Shown here: positions 15,486-24,628 of the stretch, one piece after another | How the letters are laid out: each line of letters begins with the position of its first letter | Position numbering within the stretch: the stretch's first letter is position 1 | Assembly: GCF_002959965.1 (NCBI RefSeq) | Contig: NZ_PREV01000027.1 | Coordinates: 62,001-126,000 of the forward strand | Direction of reading: 5' to 3' | From: Microbulbifer pacificus | GTDB taxonomy: Bacteria; Pseudomonadota; Gammaproteobacteria; Pseudomonadales; Cellvibrionaceae | DNA length: 64,000 bases | The notes under the pieces: generated by a model | Database searches by the model: none | Told to the model about the DNA's origin: nothing | The model's input: the letters and a program-made list of their open reading frames with translations, nothing else | Position numbers and translations under genes: made by a program

Positions 15486-16730
15486 ATGGGTAAGTTTATT
15501 TTCGCTTTTCTTTTGCTGCTGACAGGCGCCCACGCGGCGGCGCAGCAGCCGGCGCCAGTGAAACCGTCCGCAGCGGAAAAAGGCCGCTACCTGGCTGCCG
15601 CCGGCGACTGTGTCGCCTGTCATACGGCGACCAATGGTCGCCCATATATTGGCGGCAGGCCTTTTCATACGCCGTTTGGCATTCTCTACTCCACCAATAT
15701 CACGCCGGACAAAAAAACCGGAATCGGCAACTACACCCTGGAGGATTTTACGGCGGCCATGCGTCGAGGAAAGGGAACCCACGGCAATCTCTATCCGGCC
15801 ATGCCCTATACGTCTTACTACCTGATCCCCGATGAGGATATTGCATCGCTGTATGGTTATTTCATGCAATTGCCGCCGGTGGAATACGTCCCCCCTGAGA
15901 ATGATCTGTTTTTTCCGGCCAACCTGAGATTTGGCCTGGGCTTCTGGAACTGGATTTTCTTTGACAAAGCGCCACTCCCGCCGCCTGAAGGCAAAAGCCC
16001 GGAGTGGCAGCGTGGCAATTACCTGGTCAATGCGCTGGGTCACTGCGGGGAGTGCCACACGCCGCGCAATTTCGCATTTGCGATGAAAAGTGATGAAAAA
16101 TTTGCTGGCAACATACTCGAGGGATGGGATGCGGTAGATATACGGCCCGCGTCACTGCGTCGTCAGGGGTGGAACAGTGAGCAGCTGCGCTTGCTGTTTA
16201 CGACTGGCGCCAGCGAGCGCGGTACCGCCGTCGGGGAGATGTTCAGCGTAGTGAAACACAGCCTGAGTCATCTTTCCGAAAGCGACGTTAACGCGATCAT
16301 TACCTATCTGCTGGATGACAGCGAGAACACGAGCGAAACTATCGGTAACCCACAAGTCGCTGCGGAGCAGTTCAAACAGGGGCGCGCGGACTTTGTTGCC
16401 TATTGTGCGGCCTGCCACGGCCGCGAAGGTCGTGGGATAACACTTTCTTTCGCGCCGCCCATGGATCGCAATGCCGCAGTTCGCGGAGAAAACCCCTACA
16501 ACACGATTGCCGTCATTCTGCGCGGATTGCCGGCCCAGCGTATGGACCGCACCAATGCCCGTGCCGGTATGCCCGGGTTCCATCGCGAACTGGATGATAC
16601 CCGAGTGGCCGGTCTGGTGAATTTTATGCGCGCCGCTTGGGGAAGTGCCGAGAAACCGGTGACGCGGGAAGACGTGGCGGAAATACGTCGCCAGTTGCGG
16701 GAACACGATTATCTGGATGCGATGGAATGA
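15486..16730 (+). CDS. triheme cytochrome c subunit of the Mo-hydroxylase
   Basis: 414 residues with an N-terminal signal peptide (KFIFAFLLLLTGAHAAAQQ) and three CxxCH heme motifs: CVACH near residue 42, CGECH near 185 and CAACH near 308. This is the layout of the cytochrome subunit of periplasmic alcohol/aldehyde dehydrogenases and of nicotinate-hydroxylase-like enzymes, delivering electrons to the quinone pool or oxidases. Its ATG abuts the stop of the 2Fe-2S gene, and its stop overlaps the ATG of the Tsx-like gene (ATGA), so all four are translationally coupled. Confidence 0.93.
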   Translation: MGKFIFAFLLLLTGAHAAAQQPAPVKPSAAEKGRYLAAAGDCVACHTATNGRPYIGGRPFHTPFGILYSTNITPDKKTGIGNYTLEDFTAAMRRGKGTHGNLYPAMPYTSYYLIPDEDIASLYGYFMQLPPVEYVPPENDLFFPANLRFGLGFWNWIFFDKAPLPPPEGKSPEWQRGNYLVNALGHCGECHTPRNFAFAMKSDEKFAGNILEGWDAVDIRPASLRRQGWNSEQLRLLFTTGASERGTAVGEMFSVVKHSLSHLSESDVNAIITYLLDDSENTSETIGNPQVAAEQFKQGRADFVAYCAACHGREGRGITLSFAPPMDRNAAVRGENPYNTIAVILRGLPAQRMDRTNARAGMPGFHRELDDTRVAGLVNFMRAAWGSAEKPVTREDVAEIRRQLREHDYLDAME

Positions 16731-17509
16731 ACAGATACCGCCGGTTTTTTCGGCTCTCTACCTTGCTCCTGGCAACGGGCTGCCTGCTGCCCGCTGAGGC
16801 CGCGGAATGGTCGGCAACGGAAGCCCAGTTGCAGTATGGCCGGCTGGATAATCCATTTGCCGGAGGCTCCACGGATACCACCATTCTTACCCTTCAGCAT
16901 GCGAGTGGCTGGAAGTACGGGGACAATTTTTTCTTCGTGGATTTTATCAACGATGGCGTGCGCGATGGCTACAACGATACGGATGTGTACGCCGAGTGGT
17001 ATCCAAGCTTCAGTCTGGGGAAAATCACCCGGTGTGACCTGAGTTTTGGGCCGGTGAAAGATTTCGGCCTGGTGGCCGGATTCAACTACTCCGCGGATGC
17101 CAACGTGGAAAAATTCCTGCCGGGTATTCGTATTGCCTGGGCAGTACCTGGAGACGCGTTCCTGAATACGGATATTACGGGTTACCAGGATATCGGCTAC
17201 GGCGATGGCGCGCCGAAAGAAGGTGACAGCTATATGATCGACTTCAATGGCGCCTTTCCGTTCAGTATCGGCAATCAGGATTTCAGTATCGAGGGGCACA
17301 TTGAATATATCCATAACCGCACCAGTGAATTCGGTGATGTAAAAAACTGGGTGCTGGCACAGCCCCAGTTTCGCTGGGACCTGGGAAAGGCCCTGTTCAA
17401 GAGCCCCAAACAACTGTTCATTGGCATCGAGTACCAGTACTGGCGCAATAAACTGGGAAACGAAACCGATGAAAGTGCCGTGCAGGCGTTGGTGGTATGG
17501 CGTTTCTGA
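16727..17509 (+). CDS. Tsx-like nucleoside-channel outer-membrane protein
   Basis: 260 residues with a signal peptide (LSTLLLATGCLLPAEAAE), then alternating beta-strand sequence and a terminal phenylalanine (VVWRF) as in outer-membrane barrels. Features shared with the Tsx family: the WKYGDNFFFVDF strand near 60 and the C-terminal GIEYQYWRNKLG. Start ATG 16727 overlaps the cytochrome stop, so it belongs to the Mo-hydroxylase operon. A paralogue with the same FFF(V/I)D and YWRNKFG landmarks lies at 56296 among purine genes. Known Tsx passes nucleosides; here it is inferred to admit the hydroxylase substrate. Confidence 0.85.
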   Translation: MNRYRRFFRLSTLLLATGCLLPAEAAEWSATEAQLQYGRLDNPFAGGSTDTTILTLQHASGWKYGDNFFFVDFINDGVRDGYNDTDVYAEWYPSFSLGKITRCDLSFGPVKDFGLVAGFNYSADANVEKFLPGIRIAWAVPGDAFLNTDITGYQDIGYGDGAPKEGDSYMIDFNGAFPFSIGNQDFSIEGHIEYIHNRTSEFGDVKNWVLAQPQFRWDLGKALFKSPKQLFIGIEYQYWRNKLGNETDESAVQALVVWRF

Positions 17510-17539
17510 TTCGTGGCCTGTCGCTGGCCGGGTCGTAGC

Positions 17540-18526
17540 GTGAGTATGCAGCACCTGGATGTGCAGGTCGTCGAGCAGGCACTCACCTGGGTGAATCAGG
17601 GGGAAGACGTATGGTTGTGCACGGTCCTGTCGACCTTTGGGTCGTCCCCCCGCGCGCCGGGCTGCATGATGGCGGCACTCGGTAATGGCCGCCATATAGG
17701 CTCTCTTTCCGGGGGCTGTATCGAAGAAGATTTTCTGGCGCGGTTGACTCAGGGAACGCTGAATCACGGCATCGGTGTATTGCGATACGGCGATGATGGT
17801 ATCGGCGGACCGAAGGTGTCGCTTCCCTGTGGCGGCGCGCTGGAAGTTCTAGTTGAGCATTTTCCGGCGGAACCCTCCAGTCAGGAACACCTGGAAGTCC
17901 TTCTTTACAGCCTGTGTGGTCAGCGCAGCCTGGTGCGCAGAGTGGATCTCGTCGGTGGTGACAGAACACTGCATGATGACGAAAGTGGCGGAGCGCGTGT
18001 TGTACGGCACCCGGATTTATCCTCTGTGCAAATCCGGGTCGGCCCCGCGGCCAGATTGATCATCGCCGGCGTTTCGCCGGTGTCGGTAATCTGCGCCGAA
18101 TTTGCCCGCACTCTCGGTTTCGAAGTCATCGTCTGCGATCCACGGGAAGACGCACAAGCGGGGTTCCATTGCGCTGGCATCGACTTCCGCCCGGTGCTGC
18201 CCTCTCTTGTCATCGGCAGCCCGGGCGTTTGTCACTCTGGCACCGCGGTGGTTGCCCTTACCCACGATCCCCGTATCGACGATCTTGCCATGATGGAAGC
18301 GGTGAATACGCCAGCCTTCTACATTGGCGTAATGGGATCAAAGCGCACGTCTGAGGCTCGTGCTCAGCGTCTGCGCCGCTCCGGCGGATTGAGCGCGCTG
18401 GATATCGAACGCATTCATATGCCTGTGGGCCTGGCTCTGGGCAGCAAAACTCCGGCAGAAATTGCGCTCGCTGTTATGGCGGATATTGTGCGTGTGCAGC
18501 GCGGCCTGGCTCGCCATGCGCTTTAA
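17540..18526 (+). CDS. XdhC/CoxI-family Mo-cofactor maturation protein
   Basis: About 328 residues. XdhC proteins bind molybdenum cofactor, assist its sulfuration and hand it to xanthine-oxidase-type enzymes. Landmarks: STFGSSPRAPGCMM and GSLSGGCIEEDF in the N-terminal XdhC_CoxI domain, then the Rossmann-like C-terminal part with GVMGSKRT and PVGLALGSKTPAEIALAV. The start is uncertain: GTG 17540 (used here) or ATG 17546, with no strong ribosome site for either. It follows the Tsx-like gene by 30 bp and overlaps the next gene by 11 bp, so it is dedicated to the Mo-hydroxylase here; a second XdhC at 46757 serves xdhAB. Confidence 0.88.
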   Translation: MSMQHLDVQVVEQALTWVNQGEDVWLCTVLSTFGSSPRAPGCMMAALGNGRHIGSLSGGCIEEDFLARLTQGTLNHGIGVLRYGDDGIGGPKVSLPCGGALEVLVEHFPAEPSSQEHLEVLLYSLCGQRSLVRRVDLVGGDRTLHDDESGGARVVRHPDLSSVQIRVGPAARLIIAGVSPVSVICAEFARTLGFEVIVCDPREDAQAGFHCAGIDFRPVLPSLVIGSPGVCHSGTAVVALTHDPRIDDLAMMEAVNTPAFYIGVMGSKRTSEARAQRLRRSGGLSALDIERIHMPVGLALGSKTPAEIALAVMADIVRVQRGLARHAL

Positions 18527-19115
18527 CGGAACTGTCGCACTGGTGATGGCGGCGGGGTGTTCGCGCCGCTTTGGTTCAGCCGATAAACGCCGCGCGCTGT
18601 TGCCCAATGGTCAGCCCCTGCTGCTGAGTACCGTTGCGCGGGTGCGAGCCTTCTTTCCCCACTGGCGTCTGGTGTGGCGCTGCCGGGATGACCTCGAGAG
18701 TTTCGGGCTGCCGGCGCATACGCCGGTTATTCATGCTCCCGGTGCGTCTGGCGGCCTGGGGTGCAGTCTCGCCGACGCAGCTTGTGCAATCCGCACCGAT
18801 CCCCTCTTGGCCACCGTAGACAGTGCGGCCATTTTTCTTGGGGATATGCCTGCGATCCGCCGCGATACCCTGAGCACCCTGCTGGCACAGACTGACCGCT
18901 CCGCGATATTGCGTCCCACCTACCGGGGCCAGGTTGGGCATCCGGTCGTTTTCGGGCGGGACTTCTGGGATGAGCTCGCCGCGTTGGATGGCGACACCGG
19001 GGCGAGAAATCTGATCCGCCGTTTTCACTCGCACTACCGCGAGCTGTCCGTGTCAGACCCTGGGGTAACCTTCGATATCGACACCACCGAGGATATTGAT
19101 CAGACTGCGCACTAG
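18516..19115 (+). CDS. MobA-like nucleotidyltransferase, probable molybdenum cofactor cytidylyltransferase
   Basis: 199 residues with the nucleotidyltransferase signature ALVMAAGCSRRFGSADKRRALL at the N-terminus (LxAGxSxRxGxxK) and a FLGDMPAI metal-binding loop near residue 107. Its overlap with xdhC and its place beside a xanthine-oxidase-family enzyme suggest the MocA role, making the CMP-linked (MCD) cofactor these enzymes need. The separate MobA-like gene at 19239 is the better GMP-type candidate. ATG 18516 is chosen as the first methionine giving the standard N-terminus. Confidence 0.82.
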   Translation: MRFNGTVALVMAAGCSRRFGSADKRRALLPNGQPLLLSTVARVRAFFPHWRLVWRCRDDLESFGLPAHTPVIHAPGASGGLGCSLADAACAIRTDPLLATVDSAAIFLGDMPAIRRDTLSTLLAQTDRSAILRPTYRGQVGHPVVFGRDFWDELAALDGDTGARNLIRRFHSHYRELSVSDPGVTFDIDTTEDIDQTAH

Positions 19116-19238
19116 AAGTTGGCGACAGAGGCTTGAAAACGGGCTTCTTTTCTGTTGCCGTAAAAGGCGTAGCGGCTGTTTGCGGCGCGATGCCCCGCGC
19201 AGGCATACGCCCGGTCAAAAGGATGTGACGATAGCAAA

Positions 19239-19865
19239 ATGAACACTCCACCAGCGCCCACCGGTCAGGGGGGCGCCAATTCTCGAAATTCCGTGTGTCG
19301 TGTCTGTCCTGTGGTTTTGGCGGGTGGTCTATCCAGCCGCATGGGGCGCGATAAGGCGCTGCTAGAATTACCCAATGGGCGCACGCTTCTTGAGCAGGCC
19401 AAATCCCTGTTTGATGATCTGAACCCTCCTGCGGGAGTGAAAATCCTGCTGCCTCTGGTGAGCGGAACACGCCCCGGTGGTGTACCCGACCGGGTGCAAA
19501 CCGCGGGCCCTCTTGGTGGGCTGCAGGCGATTGCCGATCATCTGCAGCAGTGGCAGCTCGACTGCGATGCCCTGCTGGTTGTGCCCGTGGACATGCCGCT
19601 GCTGAGTCCGGCGCTGCTGCGGCAGTTGTGTGTAGCCGGGCAGACGGTGCAGCAGGCAGTATGCTTCGGCGATTTTTATCTACCCTGCTGGCTGCCGTTA
19701 AATCCGCGTTGTCGCCGCTATCTCGACGCCGCGGCCATGGGCAATGCCGTTGCCTCGATGCGCGCGCTGTTCGGATATCTGGGCTGCATGCAGCTGCCGG
19801 CACCGGAGGGGGACTGGCACCTGAACGTCAATCGGCCGCAGGATTTCGAGCGCCTGAATCTCTAG
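19239..19865 (+). CDS. mobA: molybdenum cofactor guanylyltransferase MobA
   Basis: 208 residues. Attaches GMP to molybdopterin, making the MGD form used by nitrate reductase NasA. Signature VVLAGGLSSRMGRDKALLEL near residue 27 and the VVPVDMPLLS metal loop near 110; the C-terminus ends LNVNRPQDFERL, typical of MobA. It is in the same direction as the Mo-hydroxylase genes but 123 bp downstream. The spacer shows no hairpin of a molybdenum-cofactor riboswitch that I can support. Its product is relevant to the nearby nas cluster. Confidence 0.88.
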   Translation: MNTPPAPTGQGGANSRNSVCRVCPVVLAGGLSSRMGRDKALLELPNGRTLLEQAKSLFDDLNPPAGVKILLPLVSGTRPGGVPDRVQTAGPLGGLQAIADHLQQWQLDCDALLVVPVDMPLLSPALLRQLCVAGQTVQQAVCFGDFYLPCWLPLNPRCRRYLDAAAMGNAVASMRALFGYLGCMQLPAPEGDWHLNVNRPQDFERLNL

Positions 19866-19950
19866 CCGGCAAGAGCCTTTTCGGACGAGCGTCTCTTTGC
19901 CACAGGTTGGAGCGAATTGCGCCAGGGATGGGATAGGGAGATTCAGGCTC

Positions 19951-20952
19951 ATGCTCAAACGACTTCTGCTGTGCACCTTGTTGCTGCTCGCGGGTTGCGA
20001 TCGCGATCTTCCTGAACTGAAGCTTGCCGTCGATGCGGGGTTTCACCCGGCAATGGAGACCCTGCGCGGGGATTTTGAAACGCAGTGCAAGTGCCGGCTC
20101 AAGCTTGTCGCCGGGTCCAGTGGTCTGCTGTACAGCCAGATTCGCGCGGGCGAACCTTTCGATCTTTTCCTTTCCGGTGACAGCGCGCGCCCGGTCCTGC
20201 TGGAAAAAGCCGGTCTCATTGTTCCTTCCAGTCGTCAGGCATACGCACGCGGACAGCTGGCGTTGTGGGTGAGCCGGCAGTTACCCGCGGAGAAGGCGGC
20301 GGGGTTTTCCGCGCTGAGTGCGGAGCTGGCGGGCAATCGCATTGAGCTTACACCGCGCCAACTGATCCTGTTGTTGGGAAAGGGTAAGCACCGTCTGGTG
20401 ATCGCCGATCCGCAACTGGCACCGGATGGCGACGCCGCAGTGAAAATGCTGAAAAAATTCCGTCTGTGGCCGCGCCTGAAAAACCGCATGGTGTACGCGG
20501 GCCATGCCGGGCATGCGCAGATTCTGCTGCACCAGGGCGAGGGTGAGATGGGGGTGATCCCCTACGGGCAGGCACTGGCCTCCGGCAAAGGGGGGCAATA
20601 TATGCGGATTCCGATCCACTTCCATCCACCGATCCTGCATCAATTGGTCATCCTGCGCGGTACACGCGAGCGCAGTCGGGCCATACGGTTGCTGCAGTAC
20701 CTGCAGTCTCCCCAGGTGCAGAAGAGACTGGAGTCTCTCGGTTATCTGGCGATCGTCGCAACGGATGGCACCTCCCCCGACGGCACCTCCCCCGATGGCA
20801 CCTCTCCGGATAGAACTGCCCCCGATGGCACGGGGCCGGACAGTGTGACACCGAAGGAGACGGGGTTGGATCGGCGGCGTCTCGACCCGGGTGAGCCGAG
20901 CGGGTTTGAGCGGGTCGTCAAAATGGTTTCAGATAAATCCGTTTCTATTTAA
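19951..20952 (+). CDS. ModA-like molybdate-binding lipoprotein
   Basis: 333 residues, periplasmic substrate-binding fold. The lipoprotein signal has the lipobox LLLAGC with cysteine at 16. Residues 25-80 (LKLAVDAGFHPAMETL, then KLVAGSSGLLYSQIRAGEPFDLFLSGD) match the ModA/molybdate-binding family. It therefore probably captures molybdate or a similar oxyanion at the outer face of a membrane. No modB or modC permease gene is next to it. The last 70 residues are odd: a run of 5-residue DGTSP repeats encoded by a 15-base tandem repeat, then a polar tail without family similarity. ATG 19951 directly begins the signal peptide. Confidence 0.75.
   Translation: MLKRLLLCTLLLLAGCDRDLPELKLAVDAGFHPAMETLRGDFETQCKCRLKLVAGSSGLLYSQIRAGEPFDLFLSGDSARPVLLEKAGLIVPSSRQAYARGQLALWVSRQLPAEKAAGFSALSAELAGNRIELTPRQLILLLGKGKHRLVIADPQLAPDGDAAVKMLKKFRLWPRLKNRMVYAGHAGHAQILLHQGEGEMGVIPYGQALASGKGGQYMRIPIHFHPPILHQLVILRGTRERSRAIRLLQYLQSPQVQKRLESLGYLAIVATDGTSPDGTSPDGTSPDRTAPDGTGPDSVTPKETGLDRRRLDPGEPSGFERVVKMVSDKSVSI
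20764..20838 (+). repeat. 15-bp tandem repeat in the 3' end of the modA-like gene
   Basis: Five consecutive 15-base units (first GATGGCACCTCCCCC) code for DGTSP, DGTSP, DGTSP, DRTAP, DGTGP. The first three are nearly identical and the last two have drifted. Copy number is likely to vary between strains. Confidence 0.85.
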
Positions 20953-21493
20953 ATCAAATATTGGTTTTATCTGTTACCTATTCCATTGCTGACTGATATC
21001 TATTTCAAAGGGTTATTATTTTTCAAACCGTTTGGAATAGTTAATTAAATATTCTTTTATATGAGTGGATATCGTCGCTTGGCGGGAATTTGATTAATTT
21101 CAGACGGGTAGTACCGTCGATTGAGAAAAATAACAAATTGTCGCAAAAGTCACATTGAGCCTGTGGTTTTTCGGATGATTTATGCTCGAAACAGCGGTTT
21201 TTTACACATTTTTAATAGAATTCTATTGGCCATCTAATAAGAAACCTCTATTTCCGTCGCCCAATTTTATTTTCTTTAATGCATCGACTTACCGAACAGG
21301 TTTTAATTCTCTGGAAAAATTGTTTTCCCCGGGGGCGCCCGCCTTCGCTCTGTTGTCGGGTGCTCCGAAGTCGGAATAAATACGGGAAATAAATATCCGG
21401 GAATCAATCAGCGGTATTCAAAGTGTCCACTCAGGGCACGCCCGGATTCACGGGTGCTATAACAACGACGAGTAATGAACGGGAGCAAAAACG
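20953..21493. other. AT-rich intergenic region upstream of pntA
   Basis: A 541-bp stretch that is strikingly AT-rich from about 20940 to 21330 in a GC-rich neighbourhood. The only open frame (21182-21379) has no ribosome site or family resemblance. There is no U-tailed hairpin after the modA-like gene. It presumably holds the pntAB promoter in its final part and may be a leftover of foreign DNA or a silenced regulatory region. Confidence 0.5.
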
Positions 21494-23038
21494 GTGATTA
21501 TTGCCATACCAAAGGAGACGGCGCCGGGCGAGGCGCGGGTCGCGGCAACGCCAGCCAGCGTACTGCGACTGCAAACGCTGGGCTTTGATGTTGTCATTGA
21601 GCAGGGTGCCGGGGAAGCCGCCAGCTTTCCCGATGCGGAATACGAAAAAGCGGGGGCAAAAATCTGCGCCAACGCTGCCGACTGCCTGAGCCAGGCCGGC
21701 CTGGTGCTGAAGGTGCAGGGACCCACCGACGCCGAGCTGGAATTGATCCCCGCTGGCGCCACGCTGATTTCTTTCCTGAAGCCCGCCCAGAACGGCGAAC
21801 TGCTGCAGAAGCTGGCAGACAAAAACATCAACGCGCTGGCGGTAGAGTCCATTCCGCGTATTTCCCGCGCGCAGAAGATGGATGCGCTGAGCTCCATGGC
21901 CAATATTGCCGGTTACCGCGCGGTGATTGAGGCCGCCCACGAGTTCGGCCGTTTCTTCACCGGCCAGATCACGGCTGCCGGCAAGATCCCACCGGCCAAG
22001 GTGCTGGTGATTGGCGCCGGTGTGGCGGGTCTGTCCGCCATCGGTACCGCCAAGAGCATGGGCGCCATCGTGCGCGCCTTTGACACCCGCCCGGAAGTGC
22101 GCGAGCAGGTGGAATCCATGGGGGCCGAGTTCCTCACCGTGGAAATCGAGGAAGACGGCTCCGGTACCGGTGGCTACGCAAAGCAGATGTCGAAAGAATT
22201 CATCGATGCCGAAATGGCCCTGTTCCGTGAGCAGGCCAAGGAAGTGGACATTGTCATCACCACTGCGCTGATCCCGGGCAAGCCGGCACCGAAGCTGTGG
22301 CTCGCCGACATGGTGGACACCATGGCGAACGGTTCTGTGGTCGTGGACCTGGCGGCGGAAATGGGTGGCAACTGCGACTACACCGAAGCGGACAAGAAGG
22401 TGGTGAAGAGCGGCGTGACCATTCTCGGTTACACCAACCTGGCGAGCCGCGCGGCCACCCAGTCTTCCACCCTGTACGCCACCAACCTGTGCCACCTGCT
22501 CTCGGACATGACTCCGGAGAAAGACGGCCAGATCAATATCAACTTCGACGACGAGGCAATCCGCGGCGCCACCGTGGTGAAGGAAGGCTCCATCACCTGG
22601 CCGCCACCCGCGCCGAAACTGTCTGCTGCGCCGCAGAAGCCGAAAGAAGCCGCACCACAGATCAAGGTGGAGCCAAAGCCGGAGAAGAAATCTTCCCCGC
22701 TCTCGCTGGTAGCCTTCTGGGCCGTGGCCGGTGCGTTACTGCTGGCGTTGGGCAAATCCGCACCGGCGGATTTCGTCGCTCACTTCACCGTGTTCGTGCT
22801 GTCCATCTTCATCGGTTGGCAGGTGATCTGGAACGTGTCCCACGCGCTGCACACCCCATTGATGAGCGTGACCAACGCCATCTCCGGTATCGTCATTATC
22901 GGCGCGTTGCTGCAGGTGGGGGCCACCGGTTCCCTGCTGGTGACCGTGATGGCGTTTGTGGCGGTACTGTTTGCCAGTATCAACATCTTCGGTGGCTTCT
23001 TCGTAACCCACCGTATGCTGAAAATGTTCCGTCGATAA
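21494..23038 (+). CDS. pntA: NAD(P) transhydrogenase subunit alpha
   Basis: 514 residues. Together with PntB it uses the proton gradient to move hydride from NADH to NADP+, making NADPH for biosynthesis. The N-terminal dI domain binds NAD(H) ([41 protein letters not shown] near 170, shared with alanine dehydrogenase). After a proline/lysine-rich linker near 380-400, the C-terminal part has about four membrane helices. This is the fused E. coli-like alpha subunit (510 residues). The start is GTG at 21494, giving MIIAIPKE, the canonical N-terminus. pntB follows after 12 bp. Confidence 0.97.
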   Translation: MIIAIPKETAPGEARVAATPASVLRLQTLGFDVVIEQGAGEAASFPDAEYEKAGAKICANAADCLSQAGLVLKVQGPTDAELELIPAGATLISFLKPAQNGELLQKLADKNINALAVESIPRISRAQKMDALSSMANIAGYRAVIEAAHEFGRFFTGQITAAGKIPPAKVLVIGAGVAGLSAIGTAKSMGAIVRAFDTRPEVREQVESMGAEFLTVEIEEDGSGTGGYAKQMSKEFIDAEMALFREQAKEVDIVITTALIPGKPAPKLWLADMVDTMANGSVVVDLAAEMGGNCDYTEADKKVVKSGVTILGYTNLASRAATQSSTLYATNLCHLLSDMTPEKDGQININFDDEAIRGATVVKEGSITWPPPAPKLSAAPQKPKEAAPQIKVEPKPEKKSSPLSLVAFWAVAGALLLALGKSAPADFVAHFTVFVLSIFIGWQVIWNVSHALHTPLMSVTNAISGIVIIGALLQVGATGSLLVTVMAFVAVLFASINIFGGFFVTHRMLKMFRR

Positions 23039-23050
23039 GGAGAAACAGAC

Positions 23051-24448
23051 ATGAACAGCGTTATATCCATGGCTTATCTGTTCTCCGCGGTGATGTTCAT
23101 CTTGAGCCTCGGCGGACTGTCCACCCACGAGACCGCAAGGCGCGGTAACTTCTACGGCATGGTGGGGATGGCGGTCGCCATCATCGCCACCGTGGCCGGC
23201 ATCACCTCCGGCGCCTACCTGCCTGTGGCCATCGCCATGGGCGTGGGTGCGGTAGTGGGTATCCATCTGGCGCGCAAGGTCGAGATGACCGCGATGCCGC
23301 AGCTGGTTGCCCTGTTGCACAGCTTTGTGGGTCTCGCCGCTGTGCTGATCGGCTGGGGTGGCTACCTCGATCCGCGCGTGAACCTGGAAGGTGCCGCGCA
23401 CATCGTGCACAACTCCGAGATCTTCATCGGCGTATTCATCGGTGCCATCACCCTGACCGGTTCCATTGTCGCCTTCGGCAAGCTGCAGGGGTTGATCTCC
23501 GGTAAACCGCTGATGCTACCGGCGCGCCACTGGCTGAATCTGATCGCGATTCTGGTGTGTGTGCTGCTGGGTGCCTGGTTCATTCCGGCGGATGTGAGCT
23601 CCACCACGATCGTCTATCTGTTGGTGATGACCTCCATCGCGCTGCTGCTGGGCATACACCTGATCGCGGCGATCGGCGGTGCCGACATGCCGGTGGTGAT
23701 ATCGATGCTGAACAGCTACTCTGGCTGGGCGGCGGCGGCTACCGGCTTCATGCTGAGCAACGACCTGCTGATTGTGATCGGTGCGCTGGTCGGCTCCTCC
23801 GGTGCCATCCTCAGCTACATCATGTGCCGTGGCATGAATCGCTCCTTCATCAGCGTGATCCTGGGAGGCTTCGGTTCTGACGGTGAAGTCGCCGGTGGCG
23901 ACAGCGAAGTCGAAGGCGAAGTGGTTGCCACCTCCCATGAAGAGCTGGCGGAAGACCTGCGCAATGCCGAAAGCATCGTGATCGTGCCCGGCTTCGGTAT
24001 GGCCGTGGCCCACGCCCAGCAGGCGGTGAGCGACCTTACCGACAAGCTGCGCAAGGCCGGCAAAACCGTGCGCTTTGGTATCCACCCGGTGGCGGGGCGT
24101 CTGCCCGGGCACATGAACGTACTGCTGGCGGAAGCCAACGTGCCCTACGACATCGTGCTGGAAATGGAAGAGATCAACGACGATCTGCCAAAAACCGACC
24201 TGGTGCTGGTGATCGGTGCCAACGACACCGTCAACCCGGACGCGGTAGAGAAGCCCGGTTCCCCCATCGCCGGCATGCCGGTACTGGAAGTGTGGAAGGC
24301 GGGCAAAGTGGTGGTGCTGAAGCGCTCCATGGCCTCCGGCTACGCCGGCGTCGCCAACCCGCTGTTCTACAAGGACAACTCGCGCATGCTGTTCGGTGAT
24401 GCGAAAGAGAGCCTGCAGAGCGTACTGGGCAAGCTGAATCCGGCCTGA
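23051..24448 (+). CDS. pntB: NAD(P) transhydrogenase subunit beta
   Basis: 465 residues, about nine membrane helices followed by the C-terminal NADP(H)-binding dIII domain ([17 protein letters not shown] near 315; [10 protein letters not shown] near 395). These are the proton channel and NADP site of the transhydrogenase. ATG 23051 has AAGGAG about eight bases upstream. It is operonic with pntA and followed by an intrinsic terminator. Confidence 0.97.
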   Translation: MNSVISMAYLFSAVMFILSLGGLSTHETARRGNFYGMVGMAVAIIATVAGITSGAYLPVAIAMGVGAVVGIHLARKVEMTAMPQLVALLHSFVGLAAVLIGWGGYLDPRVNLEGAAHIVHNSEIFIGVFIGAITLTGSIVAFGKLQGLISGKPLMLPARHWLNLIAILVCVLLGAWFIPADVSSTTIVYLLVMTSIALLLGIHLIAAIGGADMPVVISMLNSYSGWAAAATGFMLSNDLLIVIGALVGSSGAILSYIMCRGMNRSFISVILGGFGSDGEVAGGDSEVEGEVVATSHEELAEDLRNAESIVIVPGFGMAVAHAQQAVSDLTDKLRKAGKTVRFGIHPVAGRLPGHMNVLLAEANVPYDIVLEMEEINDDLPKTDLVLVIGANDTVNPDAVEKPGSPIAGMPVLEVWKAGKVVVLKRSMASGYAGVANPLFYKDNSRMLFGDAKESLQSVLGKLNPA

Positions 24449-24472
24449 TCACCGAAACCGGTATTCTTTTGG

Positions 24473-24503
24473 AAGCGGCCCCGCGAGGTGGCCGCTTTTT
24501 TTG
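24473..24503 (+). terminator. intrinsic terminator after pntAB
   Basis: AAGCGGCC-N9-GGCCGCTT, an 8-bp perfect stem running into seven T (24473-24503). Confidence 0.9.
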
Positions 24504-24628
24504 TTTATGAATTGGCCAATTTACGGGTGTCGATCATTGGTAAGGCCAGTGGTAACCTATGGCGTTTATCTATCCACGATACAACGCACTACCCACGATA
24601 CAACGCATCAACAATAAAAAGACTCTCC

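Noticed and set aside
19116..19238. Molybdenum-cofactor riboswitch in front of mobA
   Set aside because: Considered because of the cofactor genes, but no consistent long pairing or known conserved core could be recognised by eye.
21182..21379. 65-codon frame in the AT-rich region before pntA
   Set aside because: No ribosome site, no recognisable domain, and composition typical of chance AT-rich sequence.
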